Origin: Hemicentrotus pulcherrimus
Lineage: Eukaryota; Echinodermata; Echinoidea; Camarodonta; Strongylocentrotidae
NCBI GenBank assembly: GCA_003118195.1
Contig: BEXV01000122.1
Location: 221,764-285,763, forward strand
DNA: 64,000 nucleotides
Reading direction: 5' to 3'
The notes under the pieces were generated by a model that was not told where the DNA came from, did not search any database, and saw nothing but the letters and a program-made list of their open reading frames with translations. Made by a program: the position numbers and the translations under genes. Shown here one piece after another: positions 25,885 through 37,437 of the stretch; the first letter of the stretch is position 1; each line of letters opens with the position of its first letter.

Positions 25885-26569
25885 AGACAGAAAGCGAGAG
25901 AAGGAGACAGGTAGGAAAGGAGAATTATGGAGAGATAGAAGGATAAAGAGATGAAGTGTGAGAGAGAGAAAGAAGGAAATCAGAATGAAAAACTGACTGT
26001 TACAAAAGAAAAAGGGCGGCAAATTTATTTCTTTAGGATTATATTGCAGCAACTGAAGAACGGGACCAATAATTATTTAGATAACCAGCTACAATCAAAT
26101 CTAAACGAATCGGGTTGGTTGGAGACTGGTTGTGCTATAACTTTGCATTTATAAGATTTGATTTTAATGGGAGGAGATGTGGATCTGTTATCATGATGGT
26201 TAGCTGGGATTTTTTTCTTCCTTTCTTCTTCCTCTTTTCTTTCACAGAATGAATAATGGAAAGGGTCGGCTTATAAACTATGGTCTGTAGTCATGGTAGT
26301 GATATAGAGATACCATTTGTTGTTGAAGGAGGTATTGATGTTGTTGGATGCAGATGGTGCTGGAATATTACATTTCATTTTGTTACAGAGTTCAGGAAAA
26401 CAAACGCGAAATATGATGTAAAACAAGAAGAGACCATTCGAAAACACTACGATCGATTAGAGTAATTTGTAAAGATTTTAGAATTTCAGATTTGATTTAA
26501 TTCAATTTGTTGATGTATTCATCCGTCACCCTCTCTTTGTCGAGGGATGACAAAGAAATTCAGGAATTA
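23581..26569. other. intergenic, nothing recognised
   Basis: Apart from an ATA repeat at 23,582-23,600 abutting the LINE and the GA repeat near 25.85 kb, this is AT-rich sequence with only short frames. Confidence 0.55.
25839..25885. repeat. GA dinucleotide repeat followed by G run
   Basis: About 19 GA units end in eight G residues. The tract is polypurine on this strand for several hundred bases around it (25,770-25,980), which explains the Arg/Glu-rich frames. Confidence 0.9.
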
Positions 26570-27245
26570 GGAGGGGAACATTGAAAAGGGTATTTCTCTG
26601 TGCCCGATGTTCCCTTTTGTTTGATTATTTTTAAACTCAGTTATTGGGGTACCACGATAAATCCGTCACCTTTCTCGGATTATTTCTCTTTCACGATTTT
26701 GTATATCTCAGTAGCCGTAATTTGATGAGGAATAATTTACAAAATTCATATAAATATTCACATTTCGTTAACTATTAACGTTTTATGATTCCATTCCATT
26801 TCGCCGGGAGCGTCCCTGGACGGTGTGTGCGCTTTATAAGTTTACATTAGTATTATTATTATCATTATTATTATTATTATTATTATTGTTATTATTATTA
26901 TTATCATCATTATTATTATTATAGGAAATAAACCCCCGAAACTTGACATTCTTAAAGAAAACACTCTAAATTATTTTGGATGAAGAGATAGCCCTCTTGG
27001 GGCACATTGTAAACTGGGTATTTTTATGTCCTTTGCGCTCTTGCAAATTAGTTTGTTTGTAACAATTTTTTAGTGGATACCAACAAATCCATCACCTTTC
27101 TCCGATTCGTTCTCTTTTTTGTTTCTTCTCTGTGTTTGTCATCATGACAAAATTGCGTTTTGATAAGGAATAATTATACAAATCACACACATCGTCATTC
27201 CATACATTTCATGATGTTTAATTTTATTCATTAACTGCGTTTTCT
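26570..27245. repeat. diverged ~430-bp direct duplication split by an insertion
   Basis: Parallel blocks occur about 430 bases apart: AATCCGTCACCTTTCTCGGATT (26660s) with AATCCATCACCTTTCTCCGATTC (27086 on), GATGAGGAATAAT (26724 on) with GATAAGGAATAAT (27161 on), and GGGGAACATTG (26573 on) with GGGGCACATTG (26999 on). The solo tail with its ATT repeat sits between them. It looks like an old tandem duplication later interrupted, or two copies of one repeat family. Confidence 0.6.
26790..26925 (+). mobile_element. solo non-LTR tail with ATT repeat
   Basis: 'GCCGGGAGCGTCCCTGGACGG' then TGTGCGCTTTATAAG (26825-26840) and an ATT microsatellite (26850-26922). The same arrangement occurs at 39.3 kb. 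No coding remains. It is probably the 3' end of a CR1/L2-type LINE or a SINE sharing that tail. Confidence 0.6.
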
Positions 27246-29917
27246 AATGCCTTATCCTGTCCTTTAGAAGTTGAAAGTAGTTCGAATGAATAATTTTGTG
27301 GAATTAAGCCTCAACTTTTGTAAAGATTTAATCCTAATTCTAGGATTCTGTGTATATGTCATTGCTATGTCTTCCTTTTAAGTGAATCTATACGCAGGAC
27401 CCATCGCTTGTGTAATTCTGGTTCTCTCCTTTCTTCTATCAATACGTATTCTAAACCAAGCTTATACTCAAGTGAATTTAGCAGTGAACACAGCCTAAGG
27501 CGAGACTCAAAGCAACAAAGAAAAGAAAGGGAGAAATGCATCTCCTTTTCTATTCCTTGACTAAAAGGAATAAAAGCATTGTTTGGGTTAAGTATAGTAG
27601 TTTTTTTCTATACACGGATTGCAAGAGGAAAGATGAGAAAACGTTAAGATGCTCACAGTCGTGTATGGTATCTTAAAGTACGCAAATCTCCTTCCTCAAA
27701 TCTGGGCGCGGACTTCGCCAAAAAAGGGGGATTTTAAGAAAGACTCTTCTCAGATTTGAAAGTAGCATTGTTGCTAATAAAGTAAACTCGAATGATTGCA
27801 AAAGAAACCTAACAATTGAATTCGACTTAGATGCACATTCCTGGACATCAAAATGTTAAATCCTACAATTTGATGATGTATTCTGGCAAAATATGTGTCA
27901 TTCCACTGTGTGCTCGGGAGATAAGATTAATGCTCATACTTTAACTAGAGCATATAAGAGTATTATCCAAATCATAAACCCAGAACCCGGGACCTGATGA
28001 CTCACCCCAAGATTTGTCCATGAAAAGAACGAAACAAGAAATGAAGCCCTGTAAAACACTGTTCTGAATCGTGGGAAATATGCGTACAAGAAGCTAACGC
28101 CCCCTTGAAACCCTGATCATTACCCATTAGCTGCACCCAGAGTAGATGGCTCTAGCTGCCCCAAGATATTGCGCCCTCACAGAAATGTGAAATTACAAGG
28201 AAAGGATAGTTTGAACAGGGTTATGAAACATACCCTGGTTTGAATGTGCCTTTCAACGCAAATACAAATACCGAAAGACAGACAATTGATGTTCTATAAA
28301 AATTTCCTTCAGATAATATACATTTATTGCAAAAAAAAAAGTCGTCTTGGGGTGCGGATCTCATAATGTGTCCGGTTATAAAGGAAATCGTTTATTCTAT
28401 TTATGAATTGTTTCTGGAATATTTCAAATGTATTTTTTCAGATCTCTATTTTGACATACAACAAAATGTTATCAGAATATATATAATTATGATATATACA
28501 TTTTTTGTAATACTAATAACTAATATTAAACGACTTTGCAGTTTTTTTTGTTAAATCAAAGCTTACACAAGGTTGTGGTGAGGTTAGATATTGGGTGAAT
28601 AACACTGCAGTGGTTACGGATCATGCTCCTTAGAATTATTGCCTCGATAAACGGAATGATCGTCATTGTCTCCCTAAAAACTTTCTTTCTAACATGTTTC
28701 ACCGTTTTTCACTTTCCTTCACCATTCCTTTTTCTTGCCAATTTTCTAATTTCTGCAACCTCGATCTCTCATCACACTCATCCTCTCCTTCTATCCTCCC
28801 TTTCTCTGTCTCTGTCTGCTGCTGTCTGTCTGTCTGTCTCTTTCTCTCTTTCTACCCCATCGACATAGCATTCCACCCATATCTCTCTCTCTATCTCACT
28901 TTCTCCCTCCCTCTCTCTCTCTCTCTCTTTCCTTTTACCTTTCTCTTTCAATGTACGTCGCATCTCTTTTTATCATTCAGTGTTTTCAACCCGCATCCTT
29001 CTTATCTCGGCAGACCGTGAATGCTTCATGTTCACCCATCTCCTATCATCCTCGCATTGTTAAACACTTTGCAAACACACTTCAACTCCTAACCAACTTA
29101 CTCTTATAAGCTTGTTGTACAGGGATATAAGTCTCTCTCCTTATTTACTGACACACTCGTGTAATGCGACTTATACACCGGTTATTCTTTATGGATAACA
29201 AACGCAGAATGAAGAGGATACTACAAGGAGATAAAAAAAACAAGGAAAATCAAAGCGGAAATCTCAGTAGATTGTCGAAAACAATACAACATCGTTACCA
29301 GTTGTAATCCTTATTAAGACCTCAAACCTCAGAATCGGCTTTGCTCTGTTTCTACTTCAAACTTCAATATTGTCATTGCTGTTTCTTACGATAAGGTTCA
29401 CTGGGGACTGCTCGGTCATGTACTCTTTTTTTCACCTTCTCGTGATAAACGAGCATCTTTTGTTTAACTTTGAAAAGAAGTTTGTCACAAGTGATTTTAA
29501 CCCGTGGGAATCAACCATTTCGTGTAACAAGATTGTATCCTCGACTGGGCTAGCGTGTTAATGAACAAGATAATCACATCCAGCGTACTTTCCAAGCATT
29601 TACATGTATACCTTTGGAAATCAATCATGGAGACATTTTTGGGGTGGGTGAGGGGGGCAGAGGGGTCACAGAAGGACGGGCCCGATTCTTTTGTGGGATT
29701 GGGTGGGGCTGTCGTAATTTGTCAGAAGGTCAATTTTCATACTCAATTTGTCGGGAGAACGAAGCGAGTGAGCACAAATTCTAAGACGTCTCTCTTATGT
29801 TAATCCAGAGCTGGTAAAAATAGTGTTACCTTGTGGTTATTTATAGCTTTTTGAGAGAAAAAAAAAATTGAATTAAAAATGTATTTAAAAATATGAAAAA
29901 TACAAAGGAATCACATC
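27246..29917. other. intergenic, pyrimidine-rich repeats only
   Basis: Holds the CT-rich tract (28.80-28.95 kb) and a G-rich segment at 29,638-29,710. No supported gene. Confidence 0.55.
28800..28945. repeat. CT-rich pyrimidine tract
   Basis: CTGTCTGTCTGTCTGTC near 28823-28840 and (TC)n near 28884-28930, within a pyrimidine-rich segment of about 300 bases. Confidence 0.85.
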
Positions 29918-29960
29918 ACTGTCCAAATAAGGGATCATGGTTGTCCAAATAAGGGATATC
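29918..29960. promoter_or_regulatory. pair of perfect CArG boxes (SRF-type sites)
   Basis: CCAAATAAGG occurs at 29923-29932 and 29945-29954, both matching CC(A/T)6GG exactly. They lie within a 16-base direct repeat (TGTCCAAATAAGGGAT) spaced 22 bases, about two helical turns. Serum response factor binds this motif in animals. No gene is near, so an enhancer role is speculative. Confidence 0.35.
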
Positions 29961-31179
29961 TAAAATGTCTTATAGGATATGGGCTCCATCCCAGTCCCTA
30001 GCTCCCCCCCCCCACCCTCCCAACCTGATCCGTACACCTAAGGGGAGGAAAATGGCGCACGTGCATTTGTTTCAATTTGCCTGTTTTATTCCTGTACATT
30101 AAAAACAACTTTTGAATAGCTAATTCAAACAAATCTTGCCTGTGTATGTCCACAAAAGACAGAGAATGCGGAAACATTTTAATTGTTATTGAGAGGGCTT
30201 GGTTTTTACGTCTTTCTTACGTAAAAAGGAAGAATTGTACGTTATACATCAACCTTTTAAATAGTGCAAGTAATCCTATTTTGTGTTGGCAAGAAAAATC
30301 AATATCATTAGGGTAAATGTTTTGATGTAGCAATAAGGAAACTGACTGAAGAAAATGCGATAAAATAATAGGCAAGAAGGACGTTTTTTCTTAAAATGTC
30401 CATCAATTTAAGTTCCAGTATCCGATTGGACAGTACTACTGATTTCCTTGTTGGTCCTTGTGATTTTTGTTTCGTAAGCCAGAAAAGTAAAGATTTCGAA
30501 ATCGGATCCTTTACCATTATTGTTATTCTTATCAATTTGTTACACAAATAAATTAAAACAATGAAAAAGCTCGACTGGTTAGTTTTTTTTAATTAAGTAA
30601 ATATACTGCAGCACCCGTCATCGCTAACTCAGCGAGAAACACAAAGATAGTCTTTATAATGTATACGAAATAATGTAATACAATAACATTCAGGTTACCG
30701 ATGAATTAATAATATGTTCATTATAACAGTTTTTCCTATCAAATTACTGAAAGTGTGCATAATACATAAATATTGTCAAATTAAAACAGGAGAGAGGGGA
30801 AGACAATTAAATTTACAAAAAATATCCTGTCGGAATATCCTGTACTCAAGAACGCATAAACAAGTTTTGTTCATGGTCTTTTATATTCAGCATTGCATAA
30901 ACAAGCATCTTTCATGATCTCCATTCAGCAGCGCATAAACAAGTCTCATGGCTATAACACAGTAAAGAAAGCTTAATCAATACATCGATATCTCAACAAA
31001 TGCACATTACGATAAAGATAATTACATTGAGATGGGGGTGGAATGAAGGTCTTATAGCCGAAGATAAAAAAAGTTAGAAATTACATGGTGAGGTTAAAAC
31101 AAAGAGCTTTTAATTTATTGTTTGTAATGGTATTTGAAATACATTCATATTCACAGATGTGCATAACTGGGCTATCATT
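29961..31179. other. intergenic, nothing recognised
   Basis: AT-rich, with a C run near 30,004-30,013. The short frames lack motifs. Confidence 0.55.
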
Positions 31180-31780
31180 TTGATCCCACTTCGCTGATTG
31201 GTCCGATGCTACCTTACTGGATGCACGTCGATACGTCACGTGACCGGGGAAGTTCTTGGGAAGTTGTTTTCGTCAAGGAAAGTTGATCAGTCGTGTTCCC
31301 AAATCAAACGGATCGAACTCAGCTGACATTCCAAAGACAATCAGACACAAAAGCTCGAATCTTGTTTACAACTTGGCCCATTGTTTCCCCTTTTCTGGGC
31401 TGTTACCCCATCCAACACCCGATCGATCCAACTCTTTCATTCCATCTCAGCCCAGAACCGGTAACATGGCAAAATAGCTTGTCGGACACCGCGAACTCTT
31501 GTCGTTGAACACAGGGGTACTATTATTGGACCGCGGGCGGTCTTTTGTATGGGACTGACTTCCTCGGGGGTGATTGGGCCTCAGGTAGGCTCTTGCAATC
31601 TTGGGGGTACATCCCACCGCTCCGATAAACACATCATTAATAATTTAGTATTTTGCAAGCGGCTCGGATTAGGCATGCACCGATTAAGACTTAATGTAGT
31701 CACGGCTCAAGAAAGAGCGAAGGGAGATCAAAATGGGTATGAACAATGCGTCAAGGACGACAACAGGTAATGGGCAATAT
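31180..31780. promoter_or_regulatory. CpG-rich candidate regulatory or promoter patch
   Basis: The local GC and CpG content is higher than the surroundings. It contains an inverted CCAAT box (GATTGG, 31197-31202), GTCACGTGACC around 31236 (an E-box in the extended palindrome GTCACGTGAC used by MiT/TFE and USF-type factors) and a 10-bp inverted repeat (TTCTGGGCTG 31393-31402; CAGCCCAGAA 31448-31457). Frames here (71-73 residues) have no recognisable motifs, so I cannot name a gene it would drive. Confidence 0.35.
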
Positions 31781-32829
31781 AGATTTGCTATCGGATTTTT
31801 TTTTGTAACTAGGTGATATCAGTTATCCTCTGGAGGGGTACTGTTTTGAAATTTGTTGTGACATCCATAAAGGTGATTGGCGCTTCATTTGAAAGACACC
31901 TGTAGAATAAATATTTATGAAGAAGCATTGTGGCTAGAGGTCGTTCACGTCAAACAGCTTTATGTTCGTGGGAAGAAAATTGCGACGACGAACGTTTCGA
32001 TCTTGATCAAATACCCCCTTAAAGAAGTATTTTGGTAGGCATCTTCATCCAAGTAAAATCACAATAATTGTACCACTTTCTAGTTCATTCCAGTGACATC
32101 AGGTCACCAACATGTTATATCATCTATATACAAATTAACATTGGTAGTTACTCTATTGAAAAGAAAAGTATGGAGCAGCATTTAAAAACCACAGCTAACG
32201 GCTTTAAAAGGGTCTGTTTCCCAAACAGTACGTGCCATTTCATTCTGCGGTTATTGGATGGAGAAAGAATGCAGTAAGAAGTACAGTCCCAAAGTAAACA
32301 CAGGGATAGGAAGGAATCCTTAGTGAAGGCGGTCTAGTTAACCCAAATGAGGCATCCTCCATTTTCGGGAGGGGGCTGGGGAACCTTTTTTCCTTATTCT
32401 GTTTGTCTACTTGTTCCCCAAAAGTTCTTGAAAGTTATTTAACCTGTATGTTTGAGTATTCGTCTCTATTTCCGATTACCTATATTTTAGAACATTTACC
32501 GTTCTACTAAATTTGAAGGGAAGACGTCAGTTGGTCGTACGAATGTAAGAAGGAGTAAGTTGTAAGAAAGTGCAGCTTAATTACTGCACTCAAAATCATA
32601 TACGCTGAAAGATTATGAAATTATAGTCGGTCCACTTACGAAAAAAAGACCAACAACACTAGGGATATGCGATTTGTGTAAAATTATGATTCGTCGATGA
32701 ACAACTTACAGTACTGGACTAAGATTAAATTGATTATACGCACACCTGTACTCAATTCACTTTCATTTACGTCTTTTGTTTAAAAGTCCATTTTCAAAAT
32801 GTTATATTCAGGAGATAATAAGATGACAC

Positions 32830-33330
32830 CTGTTTGTTATTTCCTATCTCTAGCACCATTGTGATTGTCTCCATCAACGGTAAATAGCCCTTCATCATTG
32901 TCTGAGCGAGGGAAACAGCGAGAAAGGCGTGGCGAGATCGATACGTAAAGAAATGGCTCATAATTAACTGACAACAAGGGATAAGTGACACGAGCGACTC
33001 TCCAAAGCGAAGTTTAACAAACAAGTGGCCTGAGCGAGATATACGATTGTTTGGCCTCTTTCTCCCCCTGCTAGCCTACAAAATGCCGTCGGAAGTACTT
33101 AGACATCGAGTGCCCTTTGCATGCGATCATGCTATCCTCGCCTTTTCTCCACTTATCTTCTCCAGGCGACGCCATGTAGCTTAATTTCTCGGTCATATCT
33201 GAGTTGTTTCCCCGTCGTGTTGCATGGCCATGGTGCTTTAGTTTGACCGTATCTATCCTCGTACAATCGACGGCATTTGCTGGAATGCGTAATTAGCATC
33301 ACATTAATGGCAGATCTACATGGCATGGTT
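32830..33330. promoter_or_regulatory. CpG-rich candidate conserved non-coding element
   Basis: Unlike its flanks, this stretch has near-balanced composition and many CpGs. It contains homeodomain-type cores (CATAATTAACTG near 32960, GCGTAATTAGCATC near 33288, CATTAATGG near 33302) and TTTGCATGCGAT (33116 on). Clustering of such sites is typical of developmental enhancers. No cross-species comparison was possible. Confidence 0.3.
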
Positions 33331-33584
33331 GTTGTTGTTGCTTTTTTTATATGGAAGAAGCTTACAAGATTAGCTTGGCATAAGGATTTGAGGCAACAAA
33401 ACAATTCGTTTCTCTATTTTCCAATATACTCCTGAGTCCTGCCATTACTTCGGAGAACTTAGAACCGTTGGTATATTGATGCAACATTCATTTCAAGATG
33501 TGTATATCTGGAATTTAACCCCCCAAAAAGGATAGCACGAAATCATATATTCTTTGTTACCCTTTGTATTCTTCATATATATTT

Positions 33585-33662
33585 TGTGTATGTAGCACTT
33601 AGAGACTTCGGTGGTAAGCGCTTTATAAGTAACGTTGTTGTTATTATCATTATTAATATATC
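33585..33662 (+). mobile_element. solo non-LTR tail with GTT/ATT repeat
   Basis: 'TGTAGCACTTAGAGACTTCGG' then TAAGCGCTTTATAAGTAACG, followed by a short GTT/ATT repeat. The core GCGCTTTATAAG is shared with the 26.8-kb copy. It is the most diverged of the set. Confidence 0.5.
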
Positions 33663-34529
33663 TTTTTTAAATTGTATTGTGCCCCCTCTCTTTGGAAAAG
33701 AATCCTAGATCTGCCACTCCCATCTATCCAACATGCTGTGTAGCCATTTCGGTGACACACCCTTACACTCATCGACCTACTTCATGAAGAATTATTTTTA
33801 TAAAGTCAAATGTACGAGCTAAGACAGATCAATAATTAGGAGGGGGCATCCTGTATTGACAGGCGAAATTAGAATGATCGGTTTCACAAAATAACGAAAG
33901 GGAGAGAAGATAAATTTTTATCGGAGATAGTTATTAAAGTTTGTGACTTGTCTGTAGATGTGGATTTTTAAATGAGTTACCAAGTATATCCCAGAGTCTC
34001 CAGTATGGTGGTGGGGAAACGATCCACCATGATGACGTCACTTGCTTGAAATGAGAAAAACAAAAGAGATAATTACATGTGACAGTTGATGTTCAAGTGT
34101 ACTGCTCGCACTTAGCACCCACTCAACTGGCTACTTATACCCCCTGCGGAGGGCGAGTTGAGGGGGTTGTCAGACCTTTTCCCTTTAATTTGTTTAGTGA
34201 CTCACACTCCATGCTTTATGACAACGGGGTCACACAGGTCATGCTCGCACTTTGAAAATTATGGTTCTGTGTCATAATTCTAATTCAATGTTATCTTGTA
34301 TTGATAATATTTCACACCCATTATAATTGATCAATTGTCTATTTCAATATATTTTATGAGACTGTATGTTTGTGTATGATTTATTTCCCTAGCAGCGTTC
34401 AGATTTGTTTATAATTAATTTCATCTGTAATTACAAAAACAAAACAAAAATCTTTTTTTTTTTCGAGGGACAAATGTTGCTATAAAAAAAAACACATTAT
34501 ACTTATTTTATACATGTATATCTTTGTAC

Positions 34530-34640
34530 CCCCCCCCCATCTCTCTCACTCTCTCTCTCTCTCTCTCTATCTATCTCTCTCCTTCATTCTCTCTGGCTCA
34601 CGTCCCCCACCCTCTCTTTGTCTCCCCTTCTTATCTCTCT
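34530..34640. repeat. C run plus CT microsatellite
   Basis: Nine or ten C residues followed by (CT)n with TATC interruptions. Confidence 0.85.
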
Positions 34641-35352
34641 GGCTCGTCGTCCTATTTCTACCCCCATCCTCCGCATCCCAAACGTCTCTTCCCCTCTTCA
34701 GTCTTTGAACAAATTATATCGGTCTGTATAATCCTTGAGGATAAGTTCGAGAAAATGATTATATGTTTGCCATCTCCTCGGAAACTTCACTTCTGAACAA
34801 GATGATGGGTATGACAATTGTCTATCATCCCGTTCCCATGACAACATCAAAGCACAATTTGATGGGAAACAGAGTCATCTTGAAACATACTTTCTCCTTC
34901 ATTTCTACTTTCTATACAGAGGAATGCACTTGCGCCTCGGCGGGTAAGGAATATATGAGAATGCCAGGGGGTTGTATGCAAGCTCGCAACGTGGAATTGG
35001 CTGCAAGCACTTAGAGCGTTGAGAAGTGATGAAAATACTGACACGGTGAAGAGAAAATAAACAAGAAGTAGGGCTGGATCTCATACTAACTTGAGTAATA
35101 GCAAACATCATCCAGTCTGAACACCTCAATCTACTTGGAGATGTCCAATATCACATCCCAAGATTTATTACAGATTCTTTTTCTCGGTCTATTTCCTTAA
35201 CTTCCTTGTTTAATTATCTCTTATTCATTTTATTCTTTCTCATTTTTTCTTTTCTTCTCCCTTTCGCTTCTTCGAACACTTTTCATTCTTATTCTTTTTT
35301 TTAAATATTAATTCTGGTTCTACTTTTAAAAAAAAGATGATGTATTACCCTT

Positions 35353-35368
35353 CAGGTGCTAGCACCTG
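35353..35368. repeat. perfect 16-bp palindrome with paired E-boxes
   Basis: CAGGTGCTAGCACCTG is a perfect inverted repeat containing CAGGTG and CACCTG. It is followed by GGTCGGTCGGTCG. It lies in an AT-rich region where such GC-rich symmetry is unexpected. Confidence 0.7.
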
Positions 35369-36639
35369 GGTCGGTCGGTCGATTTTTGTTCCTCTTTGGG
35401 CTTATATTTTTTTTAGTTTTGAATGCTTTAATACATATTTTTAAATTAATCAAACATTTAATTTTTTTTCTTCTCTAAAAAACGGTAGCAAAAAACTTTA
35501 ATAAAAAGCCGACCGCGATGATTTTAAGATTTTTGGGTCGATCGCAAAGGGCAATACAACAATTTTTTTGTTAAGACTTAGCTTTAGTAGTTATTATAAG
35601 TGTATAAAATGGAAGGAATTAGTTCCTAGGAGCATTTTTAGATAATCAATTAGACAACTATTATAAAATATTTAAAATATATTCGTACTGAGTAAAATGA
35701 AGTGATGATAAAACTCCGTGTTTAAATGATGAGTATATTATTCGTAAAGTACCGCAACTACTCATGATTGTTTCGTGCTAATAATCACTTTATGCAATAG
35801 TTCGATACGAGATTGACAAAATAAAGGAATAACAGCTCAACATTACACATAATTTCGTTTACATATTTTCTGCTCACGTTGTACATACCGTCCTTCACAA
35901 GTACTAAATATGTAAAAAGAGTCGTTTGAATTTTATGAAAATTAAAATATTATCTTTTTGTATGGAAATAACTATTACATTACTTTTTACCTAAATTTGA
36001 ATAAATATTGTTTAGGAAGTTATTTGTATCAATTTCAAATAAACCGATTACATATAAATTAATATCATATTAAAATGACAATCAAGTTGGCCTAATGGTA
36101 AAAAATATGAACTCATTATATTTTTCAAAGTCTATACTATGAAATTGAATTTCAACAAGAATTTTATAATTTCGTTACTATATTAACTTTTTCATAATGA
36201 GATAGCAAATAGAATCCTTCTCGAGATTTCCATGATACTTTTTTTTTTATCGCCAACCCAACAACCCCCTCACCTAGTTGTCTTGTTTTCCAGATGCCTC
36301 TACTTTATGCACATACACCCCCTCCCCTTCCCTCTTTTTTTTTCTCTCTGTCTCTACGACCCCTCCCACCCCACCCCAACCTCTGCGTATAACCAATCCA
36401 CATTCAGTCTATAAAAATAAAAAACATTCCCCTTTTCCTTCATGCTATTGGTTTACTTAACTTGAAGCGAAATATATCTTCTATCGCGCTGTCAAATCTT
36501 CTTCATTCATCGACCCCCATGACGCTATCATCGCTCAGCCAGTACGACCGGCGTGGATACCACTCCCCACCTGCCTACCAGCTGTTCAGATAAGATGATA
36601 TTATATGACAAATCTAGACAAAAAAGATAAAGGGTAGTA

Positions 36640-36930
36640 TAATTAGACATCTTTTCTTTGCAATGTCCAAAGGAAGTAGTTTGCATTGTATCAGAGACCA
36701 GTTAAGTTCATAATACTGAAATCTTCTTCGTTGTGGGACTTATTCAGATTGCGCTAGCGACCAAGTTTATAATACTGAAATCTTCTTTATTATGCAAGTT
36801 GTTCGGATTGTGTTAACCACCAGGTAAGTCCATAATACGGAAAGCTTCTTTATTTTGGAAGAAAAGTTGTCCATATTTTGTTGACCACCAGCTGGATTTC
36901 TAATCCTAAAGTCTTCTTTATTCTAATTCC
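36640..36930. repeat. degenerate ~63-bp minisatellite, four to five units
   Basis: Unit starts 'ACCAg' fall at 36697, 36760, 36818 and 36886 (spacings 63, 58 and 68). Each contains ATAATACtGAAATCTTCTTtATT and then a GTTnnnATTnTGTTgACC segment. A partial earlier unit precedes the first. Divergence between units is high, so the array is old. Confidence 0.75.
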
Positions 36931-37252
36931 CTAATTTTCTATGAGGAAAACCAGCTTTAAAGATTTCCGGCATTTGCATCTTCTTCTTCTTCTTCCCCTC
37001 GTACCCGCATTTGTTCCACAGATGCAGGTGACATATCCTCATTATCCTCCATACAAAGTATTGCTCATTTTTGGAACGCAGGAAACGTCATAATTTTTTG
37101 TAAGAAACATCACAAAAAATAATAATCGATTTGGAGATCCCAGATAAAAATTACATAAGGCTATGTACAAATTATCCTCGTTATAATAGATGATATTGTG
37201 AATGGCTTAAAAGTCTTCGAGCATTGAGAGGAAAAATATTAATAGAATAAAA

Positions 37253-37437
37253 TTTTTAAAAAATAAATAAATAAACAATGAAACAAACAAATAAATAAAT
37301 ATATAATTATATACATGAATAAATAAATAAATAAATAAACAAATTACATAAATAAACAAATTATTGAGAAAAAATGCATACATTAATACGTAAATTAATA
37401 AATATATCATTCAATCAATCAATCAATCATTCATTAA
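37253..37437. repeat. AAAT / CAAT tetranucleotide repeat tract
   Basis: Several runs of AATA units (37258-37345) followed by AATCAATCAATCAATC near 37412-37430. The minus-strand Tyr/Ile/Phe-rich open frame over it is a repeat artefact. Confidence 0.9.

Larger units (their letters stand above)
33663..36639. other. intergenic, nothing recognised apart from simple repeats and a palindrome
   Basis: The C/CT repeat at 34.53 kb, the palindrome at 35.35 kb and a very AT-rich stretch (35.57-36.22 kb). No gene. Confidence 0.55.

Noticed and set aside
37207..37410. Hydrophobic Tyr/Ile/Phe-rich frame resembling a membrane protein
   Set aside because: Translation of an AAAT tetranucleotide repeat.
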